From Comamonadaceae bacterium (GTDB lineage Bacteria; Pseudomonadota; Gammaproteobacteria; Burkholderiales; Burkholderiaceae_C): 33,291 nucleotides of DNA. Below the pieces are notes generated by a model. That model was not told where the DNA came from. It saw only the letters and a list, made by a program, of their open reading frames with translations, and did no database searches. Both the position numbers and the translations under genes were made by a program. Location of the stretch: assembly GCA_014190675.1 (NCBI GenBank), contig BJGT01000025.1, positions 1 through 33,291 of the forward strand, given 5' to 3'. Each line of letters opens with the position of its first letter. Position 1 is the stretch's first letter. Shown here in pieces: positions 8,104 to 15,221 of the stretch.

Positions 8104-9852
8104 ATGACTGACGCTTTGATGGCGGCTGATGAACTTTCATCGGCCCAAGAATTTTTAATTATTCAAGACGACAAGCCTGCAGATCCGGGGCAAGTTGAAG
8201 AAGCCCTGGTGCTTGCACCCAATGGCTTTTTGGCATTCGGCCTGGCTGAGGAATTGCGAAGAGCGGTGCAAGACCTAGGCTACACCCAGCCAACCCCAGT
8301 GCAACAAACAACCATACCCCTTGCCATGGAGGGCCTGGACTCGGGTGATACGGGGTCGCGTTTTGTTGACCTGATGGTATCGAGCCAAACCGGCAGCGGC
8401 AAAACAGCCGCATTTTTGTTGCCAGTGTTGCATACATTGCTCAACCAGCAACGTCAATCCGAGGAAAAAGAGCGTGCTGATTTTGACCGAGCGCTGGCTG
8501 AGGCCGCCGCGAAAGGCGAATCCCCGCCTAAACGCAGCAAGCGCAAAGACCCCACCAACCCGCGCAATTTTTCTGTGGTCGCCCCGGGGGCACTGATCGT
8601 CTGCCCGACCCGGGAGCTGGCGCAGCAGGTGGCCCATGATGCCATCGAACTGGTTAAGCACTGCCGCGGCTTGCGTATCGCGAACATTGTTGGCGGCATG
8701 CCGTATCAGTTGCAAATCGCCAAACTGCAAAACGCCAATTTGGTGGTGGCAACGCCCGGTCGTTTGCTCGATCTGCAACGGTCGATGCAAATCAAGCTCG
8801 ATCGGGTGCAATTTTTGGTGGTGGACGAGGCCGATCGCATGTTGGATCTGGGCTTTTCTGACGATTTGGCTGAAATCAATCAACTCACGCTGCAACGCAA
8901 ACAAACCATGATGTTCAGTGCCACTTTTGCACCGCGCATCCAACAACTTGCAGCCCGGGTCATGCGGCAGCCTCAGCGCATCACGATCGATTCGCCACAG
9001 GACAAGCATGTGAACATCAAGCAGGTCTTGTTCTGGGCCGACAATGCGCAGCACAAACGCAAGCTACTCGACCACTGGCTGCGTGACACCAGCATCAACC
9101 AGGCGATTGTGTTTGCCAGCACGCAAATCGAATGCGATGGTTTGGCCAACGACTTGCAACAAGAGGGCTTCTCGGCTGTAGCCCTGCATGGTGCGTTGAG
9201 CCAAGGTTTGCGCAACCGTCGCCTGATGGCTTTGCGCCAGGGCCAAGTGCAAATACTGGTCGCCACTGATGTCGCGGCGCGTGGCCTTGATGTGCCAACC
9301 ATCAGCCATGTGTTTAATTTTGGTCTGCCCATGAAGGCCGAGGACTACACACACCGCATCGGGCGCACCGGGCGTGCTGGGCGCGATGGCTTGGCGGTTA
9401 CTCTGGCCGAGTTCCGAGACCGGCGGAAAATATTCGATATCGAGGCCTACAGCCGTCAACCCTTCAAAGCCCAAACCATACCTGGTCTTGAGCCCAAACA
9501 GCGCTATCCCGACTCTCGGCCCAACTCCAATTTCGGCGGACGGGACATGCGTGACAGCCACGAACATCACTCGCGGGACCGTAAATTTGGCCCAGCCCGA
9601 GCAGGCGGTTTCGGGGCTGGTCGGCAGCCGGGCAGTGAGCGGGCCGGCGCAGATGGCCGCGAAGGCTTCAGCTACGAGCGCAAAGGCGGTTTCAATGACC
9701 GCTTTGCGGCCCCTCGCGCGCTTGCCCCGAGTGCGCCGGCGCGTGACGGGCGCAAACCTGTCTTGAGCAAGCCGGCTGCAGCCAGGCCCGGAAACGGCGG
9801 CAAGGTGTTTGTCCCGCGCGTCACAAAAAAGTCTCTGCCGCGCAGTGCCTGA
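8104..9852 (+). CDS. DEAD-box ATP-dependent RNA helicase, RhlE-like
   Basis: The 582-residue protein carries the full helicase core: Q motif (GFLAFGLAEELRRAV, about 41-55, with TPVQQ at about 64-68), Walker A SSQTGSGKT at 93-101, PTRELAQQ, TPGRLLD, VVDEADRMLD, MFSATF, then TDVAARGLD and HRIGRTGRAGR. Such enzymes unwind RNA in ribosome assembly or mRNA decay. Two additions stand out: a charged insert of about 45 residues after Walker A (EEKERADFDRALAEAAAKGE and a basic stretch), and a C-terminal tail of about 130 residues rich in Gly, Arg, Ser and Pro, typical of RhlE-type RNA-binding tails. Its long structured leader suggests post-transcriptional, possibly cold, control. Confidence 0.95.
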   Translation: MTDALMAADELSSAQEFLIIQDDKPADPGQVEEALVLAPNGFLAFGLAEELRRAVQDLGYTQPTPVQQTTIPLAMEGLDSGDTGSRFVDLMVSSQTGSGKTAAFLLPVLHTLLNQQRQSEEKERADFDRALAEAAAKGESPPKRSKRKDPTNPRNFSVVAPGALIVCPTRELAQQVAHDAIELVKHCRGLRIANIVGGMPYQLQIAKLQNANLVVATPGRLLDLQRSMQIKLDRVQFLVVDEADRMLDLGFSDDLAEINQLTLQRKQTMMFSATFAPRIQQLAARVMRQPQRITIDSPQDKHVNIKQVLFWADNAQHKRKLLDHWLRDTSINQAIVFASTQIECDGLANDLQQEGFSAVALHGALSQGLRNRRLMALRQGQVQILVATDVAARGLDVPTISHVFNFGLPMKAEDYTHRIGRTGRAGRDGLAVTLAEFRDRRKIFDIEAYSRQPFKAQTIPGLEPKQRYPDSRPNSNFGGRDMRDSHEHHSRDRKFGPARAGGFGAGRQPGSERAGADGREGFSYERKGGFNDRFAAPRALAPSAPARDGRKPVLSKPAAARPGNGGKVFVPRVTKKSLPRSA

Positions 9853-9935
9853 TGTCCTTGCCTGCAGGTCTTGACCAACGCGCGGCGCCGACCTGCTGGG
9901 GCTAGACCACATCACAACAGCGTCAAACAGCCGCA

Positions 9936-10952
9936 ATGAAAACGCGCTCGAGAGCTTCCATGAATCCGGAGCCGCCTTGGCGTTTTATTTTTCTGACCCT
10001 GCCCAATTACTCGCTTATCGCTGTTGCGAGTGCGGTAGAGGCTTTGCGCATGGCCAATCGGGTGACCAAGCAGACTGCCTACGCGTGGACGATTGCCAGC
10101 CTTGACGGCAGTGCGCAGACCGCGAGCAACGGCCTTGCCATGGCGCCTAGCGAGGCGATAGACGGCAGGGCTACGGCTGATATCGTGTTTGTCTGCGGCG
10201 GGGTGGATGTCGAGCGGGCCGTCACAACCGAGTTGTCTGTGACGCTGCGCCAACTCGCGCAACGGGGCATTGCCCTGGGCTCTTTGTGCACCGGAGGCTA
10301 TGCGCTGGCCAAAGCCGGATTGTTGGACAAGTACAAGGCGGTGATCCACTGGGAAAACATGTCGGCCCTGCGTGAACAATTCCCGAGAGTGGTCTTCTCT
10401 GAGCAACTCTTTGCGATTGACCGCGATCGCTACACCTGCTCGGGCGGCATTGCGCCGCTGGACTTGATGCTCAACATCATCAAGGACCAGCTCGGCCAGA
10501 GCATTGCTTCCATGATCTCAGAGCAGTTCATTCTTGACCGGATTCGCAACGACCAGGATCGTCAACATGTTCCCTTGCAGGCCAGAGTCGGTTTGTTTCA
10601 TGAAAATCTGATCGAGGCAGCAGCCCTGATGGAGGCCAATATCGAGGAGCCTCTGTCGCTGGACGATATCGCCGCTTTGGTTGGGGTGTCAAGGCGGCAG
10701 ATCGAGCGGCTGTTCAAGCGTTATGTTGGCGAGGTGCCGACCAAGTATTACCTGGACATGCGGCTGCGGCGGGCCAGAACCCTGTTGTTGCAGACTGCCA
10801 TGTCTGTGATGGATATTGCAGTGGCCTGCGGTTTCCAGTCGCCGCCGCACTTTTCTAAGTGCTACCGTCAGTTGTTTGGCCATACCCCTAGTGCTGAGCG
10901 ACAGTTGAGTCGTCGCAACACCTTGCTTGACCCAGGGGCAGCGGGCGGCTGA
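9936..10952 (+). CDS. GlxA/GbdR-type AraC-family transcriptional regulator
   Basis: The 338-residue protein joins an N-terminal DJ-1/PfpI (GATase1-like) sensing domain (about 15-190, with the nucleophile-elbow-like SLCTGGYALAKAGLLD at 116-131 and the HWE at 138-140) to a C-terminal AraC DNA-binding domain with two helix-turn-helix units (about 241-262 and 289-312, ending FGHTPS). This is the architecture of GbdR, ArgR, CdhR and SouR of Pseudomonas; GbdR senses glycine betaine and dimethylglycine. Its place directly before a choline/betaine operon supports a GbdR-like role, though the ligand is inferred. An alternative start is the ATG at 9960. Confidence 0.9.
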   Translation: MKTRSRASMNPEPPWRFIFLTLPNYSLIAVASAVEALRMANRVTKQTAYAWTIASLDGSAQTASNGLAMAPSEAIDGRATADIVFVCGGVDVERAVTTELSVTLRQLAQRGIALGSLCTGGYALAKAGLLDKYKAVIHWENMSALREQFPRVVFSEQLFAIDRDRYTCSGGIAPLDLMLNIIKDQLGQSIASMISEQFILDRIRNDQDRQHVPLQARVGLFHENLIEAAALMEANIEEPLSLDDIAALVGVSRRQIERLFKRYVGEVPTKYYLDMRLRRARTLLLQTAMSVMDIAVACGFQSPPHFSKCYRQLFGHTPSAERQLSRRNTLLDPGAAGG

Positions 10953-10977
10953 GTCACTCGCTTGTGCAGCGGGTGAT

Positions 10978-11015
10978 CTCGCTTGCGAGTCATGCCTCGA
11001 ATGAGCCAGGCTCAT
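10978..11015 (+). other. Two tandem hairpins after the regulator gene
   Basis: CTCGC/GCGAG (10978-10989, 2-base loop) and ATGAGC/GCTCAT (11001-11015, 3-base loop) follow the regulator stop. They have no T-tract. They may end the regulator transcript or form part of the operon's control region; the second touches the candidate operator beginning at 11015. Confidence 0.25.
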
Positions 11016-11051
11016 GTCGTCTTACGACAACCGACCGTCGCTAATCTATCA
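11015..11051 (+). promoter_or_regulatory. Candidate GlxA/ArgR-type tandem operator for the C1 operon
   Basis: TGTCGT at 11015 and CGTCGC at 11036 are spaced exactly 21 bases apart, and AA follows the first after 8 bases. This resembles the tandem TGTCGC-N8-AA-N5 arrangement I recall for Pseudomonas ArgR, a regulator of the same DJ-1/AraC family. The first half-site also lies in a perfect inverted repeat, TGTCGT-CTT-ACGACA (11015-11029). A possible -10, TACCAT, is at 11073-11078, which would put the second half-site next to the -35 region, as for a class II activator. The assignment is by pattern only. Confidence 0.4.
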
Positions 11052-11138
11052 GCGGCGCAGCAGGCTGGCTCGTACCATTTTGTTGACCGCCTTGGGCTGC
11101 TGGCGAAGCACCCACCTATCCTACAAAAGGGCCTGACC

Positions 11139-11843
11139 ATGGCTGAAGAATTTGACGATGATCTAGACCTCAGCACGCTCAACGACGAAGAGTTGACCGA
11201 GCAGGTTCATGATGATCTCTACAACGGCCTGCGCGACGAGGTGGTTGAGGCGACCCATATTTTTCTTGGTCGCGGCTGGTCGGCAGACCGGGTGCTGAAT
11301 GACGCTTTGGTCGAGGGCATGCGCATTGTTGGGGTTGATTTTCGTGACGGAATTTTGTTTGTTCCAGAGGTCCTGCTGGCTGCCAATGCCATGAAGGGCG
11401 GCATGGAAATCCTGCGGCCTTTGCTGGCAGAAACCGGGGTAGAGCCGATTGGGAAAATGGTTATCGGCACGGTCAAGGGCGACATCCATGATATTGGCAA
11501 GAATCTGGTGGGCATGATGATGGAGGGCGCCGGTTTTGAGGTGATTGATCTCGGCATCAACAACCCGGTGGAAAAATACCTGCTCGCCCTGGAAGAACAC
11601 AAGCCCGATATTCTGGGCCTCTCAGCTCTGCTGACCACCACAATGCCTTACATGAAAGTGGTGATCGACACCCTGAAAGAAAAAGGCCTGCGGGATGATT
11701 TCATCGTGCTGGTGGGTGGTGCTCCCCTGAACGAGGAGTTTGGCCGGGCGGTTGGCGCCGATGCCTATTGCCGCGACGCCGGTGTTGCGGTTGAGACCGC
11801 AAAAACCCTGATCGCTGCCCGCCGCGCTGCTGCCCGGGTTTAA
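11139..11843 (+). CDS. Stand-alone corrinoid (B12-binding) methyl-carrier protein
   Basis: The 234-residue protein has a helical cap domain (about 15-100) followed by a Rossmann-like B12 domain with the DxHxxG motif GDIHDIGKNLV (114-124; His117 is the expected lower axial cobalt ligand), then LSALLTTTM and VGGAPLNEEFG loops. This matches methyl carriers such as MtbC/MtaC and the cap plus B12 part of MetH. The ATG at 11139 is preferred over an upstream frame from 10983, because AAAAGGG precedes it at the right distance and the N-terminus is conserved in style from there. It is the first gene of the operon, with 9 bases to the next. Confidence 0.93.
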   Translation: MAEEFDDDLDLSTLNDEELTEQVHDDLYNGLRDEVVEATHIFLGRGWSADRVLNDALVEGMRIVGVDFRDGILFVPEVLLAANAMKGGMEILRPLLAETGVEPIGKMVIGTVKGDIHDIGKNLVGMMMEGAGFEVIDLGINNPVEKYLLALEEHKPDILGLSALLTTTMPYMKVVIDTLKEKGLRDDFIVLVGGAPLNEEFGRAVGADAYCRDAGVAVETAKTLIAARRAAARV

Positions 11844-11852
11844 GGCGCGCCT

Positions 11853-12461
11853 GTGTCACGCACGCTGATCATTGCTTGCGGGGCACTGGCCAGGGAGATC
11901 GTCGCTTTGCGACGGCTTAATGACTGGCCGCACATGGACGTTCAGTGTCTGCCTGCCGAATTGCACAACCGACCCGAAAAAATCACCGCTGCGGTGAAAG
12001 AAAAAATTACGCTGAACCGGTCTGCCTATGCCAGTATTTTTGTCGCCTACGCAGACTGCGGCACCGGTGGCCTGCTCGATGCGATGCTGCTCCAAGAGGG
12101 TGTGCAAAGAATCCCTGGCGCCCATTGTTACGAGTTCTTTGCCGGCAGTTCTGCCTTTGAGGCGCTCAATGAGCGTGAACTGGGAACTTTTTATTTGACC
12201 GATTTTTTGCTCGAGCACTTTGATCGGCTGGTGATACGCGGCTTGGGGATTGATCGGCACCCGGCTTTACTTAAAACGATTTTTGCCAACTACCGCAAGC
12301 TGGTTTACCTCGTTCAGGTGCCCAGGGCCGGCAAAGTTGAGCAGGCCCGCTCTGCCGCTGAGCGGCTGGGCCTGGAGTTTGATTACCAAGTGACGGGTTA
12401 TGGCGGTCTTGAGCACAGCCTCAAGCGCGCCAATCAAGGAGTGGTGTTTTGGCAAAACTGA
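11853..12461 (+). CDS. DUF1638 protein
   Basis: This 202-residue protein belongs to the DUF1638 family: MSRTLIIACGALAREI at the start, LPAELHNRPEKI, VAYADCGTGG, then GVQRIPGAHCYEFFAG and a late GYGGLEH. The conserved Cys and His residues (ACGALARE, ADCGTGG, GAHCYEF) suggest a metal or corrinoid-related active site, but no activity is known to me. It starts with GTG, has AAGG from the end of the previous gene as a weak ribosome binding site, and overlaps the next gene by 13 bases. Its tight position between the corrinoid protein and the MetV/MetF genes suggests a part in methyl transfer or corrinoid maturation. Confidence 0.9.
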   Translation: MSRTLIIACGALAREIVALRRLNDWPHMDVQCLPAELHNRPEKITAAVKEKITLNRSAYASIFVAYADCGTGGLLDAMLLQEGVQRIPGAHCYEFFAGSSAFEALNERELGTFYLTDFLLEHFDRLVIRGLGIDRHPALLKTIFANYRKLVYLVQVPRAGKVEQARSAAERLGLEFDYQVTGYGGLEHSLKRANQGVVFWQN

Positions 12462-12796
12462 TTGTGATTTCCTGGCGTGATGTGCCAGCCCAGGTGCTGG
12501 TGAAACTCGGTCGCGAAACCGCCAAGGTGCAGTTGTCGCACCGGTTTCAAGAGGCGGTAGACCGCGCCGCCATGCGTGCTGGCAAAGCCAGCTCTTCTGA
12601 CTACCTGGCTGACTGGAAGCGCAGCGAGCCCAGGCGTTGCGGCGATGATATTGCGGTGCAGGCGCAGGCCGAGGCTGACCGGATCGAAGCGCGCTATTCC
12701 GATGCTGATTTGTTGCGCTTGATCCGGGCCCACGGGCTGGAGCCCGCAGCCGCTGTTGAACCAGCCCCGCCCGGGCTGGAGCCGGGAGGCGCGTGA
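12449..12796 (+). CDS. Small 'virulence factor' domain protein (PF13769-like)
   Basis: This 115-residue protein starts at TTG with a good ribosome binding site (AAGGAG, 12436-12441) placed inside the end of the previous gene. The core reads MAKLIVISWRDVPAQVLVKL, then GRETAKVQLSHRFQEAVDRA and a DYLADWKR motif; this is the pattern of the family misleadingly named 'virulence factor'. The last 20 residues are Pro- and Ala-rich and probably disordered. Nothing links it to virulence. Because it is translated by overlap between DUF1638 and MetV, it is probably a small subunit or adaptor of the same C1 complex. The function is unknown. Confidence 0.8.
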   Translation: MAKLIVISWRDVPAQVLVKLGRETAKVQLSHRFQEAVDRAAMRAGKASSSDYLADWKRSEPRRCGDDIAVQAQAEADRIEARYSDADLLRLIRAHGLEPAAAVEPAPPGLEPGGA

Positions 12797-13263
12797 TGGT
12801 TTCGGTGCGGCATTGGTCGGTGCGCCACGCCGGCGCACTGGAGCGCTTCTATCAAGTGTTTGAGCGCACGCTGGTAGCACTCGATCCCCTGTGGCGCAGG
12901 ATTGGCTACGAGCGCCTGGAAAAACCAGTGGCAGCGCTTGAGAAAGTGGTGAAGGGTTTTTTGTTTGACTGCCAAATGTGCGGTCAATGTGCTTTGAGCT
13001 CCACCGGCATGTCCTGCTCCATGAATTGCCCCAAGAATTTGCGTAACGGGCCCTGCGGCGGGGTGCGGTCAAACGGGACTTGCGAGGTCAAACCCGAAAT
13101 GCCCTGTGTTTGGGTCGAGGCCTTCGAGGGCAGCCAGCGAATGCGCGAAGGCCGCCAGGCCATTCTTATGGTGCAAATCCCGCTGGACCGCAGGCTGCAG
13201 GGCCGCTCAAGCTGGCTTAAAGTCGCCCGCGACAAGGCCGCACTTGCAGGTGAGTCACCATGA
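12796..13263 (+). CDS. MetV-like methylenetetrahydrofolate reductase partner (Cys-rich MTHFR C-terminal domain)
   Basis: The 155-residue protein has eight cysteines in one block: Cys59, 62, 65, 74, 78, 87, 96 and 104, in the pattern CxxCxxC...SMNCPKNLRNGPCGG...CEVKPEMPC. This is the MetV domain that acts with MetF in acetogens and may bind a metal or Fe-S cluster. The ATG at 12796 overlaps the previous stop by one base (TGATG) and has GGGAGG upstream. A GTG one codon before is a possible alternative. Its stop overlaps the metF start by four bases. Coupled translation with metF supports a MetV-MetF complex, possibly letting MetF use an electron carrier other than NAD(P)H. Confidence 0.88.
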   Translation: MVSVRHWSVRHAGALERFYQVFERTLVALDPLWRRIGYERLEKPVAALEKVVKGFLFDCQMCGQCALSSTGMSCSMNCPKNLRNGPCGGVRSNGTCEVKPEMPCVWVEAFEGSQRMREGRQAILMVQIPLDRRLQGRSSWLKVARDKAALAGESP

Positions 13264-14279
13264 GGTTTGAAGACGAACCGGTACCCGGCTATCCCTTGCC
13301 TATTTTGCCCGGGCACACCTCGCCGGGGCGGCTCGAGCGGGTGCTGCGCAGTGGCGCATTCGCTGTCACCGCCGAACTTGACCCGCCTGACTCGGCCGAC
13401 CCGCAGGACGTTTACCGCCGGGCGCGGGTGTTTGATGCTTATGTTGATGCCATCAATGCCACCGATGGCAGCGGGGCGAACTGCCACATGTCAAGTTTGG
13501 CAGTGTGTGCCCTGCTCACCCGGGTTGGCTATGCACCGGTGATGCAGATTTCCTGCCGAGACAAAAATCGAATCGCTGTGCAGGGTGATATTTTGGGTGG
13601 TGCTGCCATGGGCGTGGCCAATATGCTGTGCCTGACCGGTGATGGCGTTCAGGCGGGCGACCATCCGCAGGCCAAGCCGGTGTTTGACCTGGATTGCATG
13701 TCTTTGCTGGAAATTGGCCGCACTATGCGGGACGAGCACAGGTTTCAAAGTGGTCGAAAGCTCACTTTTTCGCCGCGGGTGTTCTTTGGTGCTGCTGCCA
13801 ACCCCTTTGGCCTCCCCGTGCATTGGCGGGCTCAGCGCCTGGCCAAAAAAGTCGCCGCTGGCGCCCAGTTTATTCAAACCCAGTACTGCTACGACCTGCC
13901 CCGGCTGAAAAGCTTCATGCAAGAGGTGGAAGACCTCGGCTTGCTGGAGCAGGTGTTTATCCTGGTCGGCGTTGGCCCACTGCGCAGCGCTAAGACGGCT
14001 GAATGGATGCGCACCAACGTGCCCGGCGTCCATATTCCGGATGCTGTGATCAAGCGCCTGGCAGGCGCCGAAAAACAGGCTCTGGAAGGCCGGCAGATCT
14101 GTATCGAGATGATCCAGCAGGTGCGGCAGATCCGGGGCGTTGCCGGCGTCCATGTGATGGCCTACCGGCAGGAGGATTCGGTGGCGGAAATCGTCGAGCG
14201 CTCCGGTGTGCTCGAAGGTCGCGTGCCTTGGTATCCCGGCCGTGATGCAGAAATACAAACCCTGAAAGAGACAGCATGA
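13260..14279 (+). CDS. MetF-like 5,10-methylenetetrahydrofolate reductase
   Basis: The 339-residue TIM-barrel flavoprotein has the catalytic-Glu strand AVTAELDPPD (Glu39), the substrate region NATDGSGANCHMSSLAVC (66-83), and SCRDKNR followed by GDILG (98-113), where MTHFR proteins bind FAD. It interconverts methylene-THF and methyl-THF. In this operon it sits between MetV and a methyl-THF/corrinoid methyltransferase, so oxidation of methyl groups from betaine is as likely as biosynthetic reduction. Start ATG overlaps metV by ATGA, and its end overlaps the next gene in the same way. It is a second, cluster-specific MetF type rather than the usual biosynthetic gene (inference). Confidence 0.92.
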   Translation: MRFEDEPVPGYPLPILPGHTSPGRLERVLRSGAFAVTAELDPPDSADPQDVYRRARVFDAYVDAINATDGSGANCHMSSLAVCALLTRVGYAPVMQISCRDKNRIAVQGDILGGAAMGVANMLCLTGDGVQAGDHPQAKPVFDLDCMSLLEIGRTMRDEHRFQSGRKLTFSPRVFFGAAANPFGLPVHWRAQRLAKKVAAGAQFIQTQYCYDLPRLKSFMQEVEDLGLLEQVFILVGVGPLRSAKTAEWMRTNVPGVHIPDAVIKRLAGAEKQALEGRQICIEMIQQVRQIRGVAGVHVMAYRQEDSVAEIVERSGVLEGRVPWYPGRDAEIQTLKETA

Positions 14280-15190
14280 CAGACACCGTGATCAGTTCCG
14301 CCACCCGCGAGGTGGTGATCGGTTTTCACCGGCCCTTTGTCCTCATTGGTGAGCGCATCAACCCAACTGGGCGAAAAATTCTGGCCGCCGAGATGGTCGC
14401 TGGCGATTACAGCCGGGTGATTGCCGATGCCCTGGCCCAGGTTGAGGCGGGCGCGCACATGCTCGATGTCAACGCCGGCATCCCCTTGGCGGATGAGCCG
14501 GCCCTGCTGGCCCGCGCGATCGAGTTGGTGCAGTCTGTCACCGATGTTCCCCTGTCAATTGATTCTTCTATCGTGGCGGCCCTGGAGGCGGGTCTTGCCG
14601 TTTACAAAGGTAAGGCACTGGTCAATTCCGTCACCGGCGAAGAGGATCGGCTGGAGACCGTGTTGCCCCTGGTCAAGAAATACGGTGCCGCCGTGGTTGC
14701 CATTTCCAATGACGAAACCGGCATTTCGCAAGACCCGGATGTGCGTTTTGCAGTGGCCAAGAAAATTGTTGAGCGTGCAGCCGATTACGGCATACCAGCC
14801 TGCGACATCGTGGTCGACCCCCTGGTGATGCCGATTGGTGCGATCAACCAGGCCGGGGTTCAAGTGATGCGCCTGCTGCATCGGCTGCGCAATGAGCTCA
14901 AAGTCAACACCACCTGTGGTGCATCCAATGTCAGTTTTGGCCTGCCAGAGCGCAATGGCATCAACGCCGGCTTTTTGACCATGGCCATCGCCTCGGGCAT
15001 GACCTCGGCAATCACCAACCCGCTGCATGCCGAGGTTGTCAAAGCCTGCATGGCCGCCGATGTGATGATGGGTAATGACCCCGACTGCATGCGCTGGATC
15101 CGTAAATACCGCGAGGCGCCGGTGGTCGGCGCGGATGGCGAGATGGGCCGTGGCCGCCGTGAAGTTGGCAGCAGGAGGCGCCGCGAATGA
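14276..15190 (+). CDS. Pterin-binding methyltransferase (methyl-THF:corrinoid methyltransferase, MeTr/MetH folate-domain type)
   Basis: The 304-residue protein has the pterin-binding TIM barrel: LIGERINPTGR (23-33), MLDVNAG (62-68), PLSIDSS, then LVNSVTGEEDR and a late CGASNVSFGLPER, whose Asn-Val-Ser-Phe-Gly is the mark of methyl-THF:corrinoid methyltransferases such as AcsE and MtgA and of the MetH folate module, rather than of dihydropteroate synthase. It would move methyl groups between THF and the corrinoid protein of this operon. The C-terminus has an extra Arg-rich tail (GRGRREVGSRRRRE). It overlaps metF by four bases; 31 bases with a strong ribosome binding site separate it from the activator gene. 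Confidence 0.9.
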   Translation: MTDTVISSATREVVIGFHRPFVLIGERINPTGRKILAAEMVAGDYSRVIADALAQVEAGAHMLDVNAGIPLADEPALLARAIELVQSVTDVPLSIDSSIVAALEAGLAVYKGKALVNSVTGEEDRLETVLPLVKKYGAAVVAISNDETGISQDPDVRFAVAKKIVERAADYGIPACDIVVDPLVMPIGAINQAGVQVMRLLHRLRNELKVNTTCGASNVSFGLPERNGINAGFLTMAIASGMTSAITNPLHAEVVKACMAADVMMGNDPDCMRWIRKYREAPVVGADGEMGRGRREVGSRRRRE

Positions 15191-15221
15191 GTTTTGCACA
15201 TAGCACCAGGAGGAGCCACTC

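Noticed and set aside
9864..9896. Inverted repeat GCAGGTC/GACCTGC between the helicase and the regulator as a terminator
   Set aside because: The arms are perfect but 19 bases apart with no T-tract; it could be an operator or chance, so no feature was called.
10983..11138. N-terminal extension of the corrinoid protein
   Set aside because: It would translate through the candidate operator and promoter, and a good ribosome binding site precedes the ATG at 11139.
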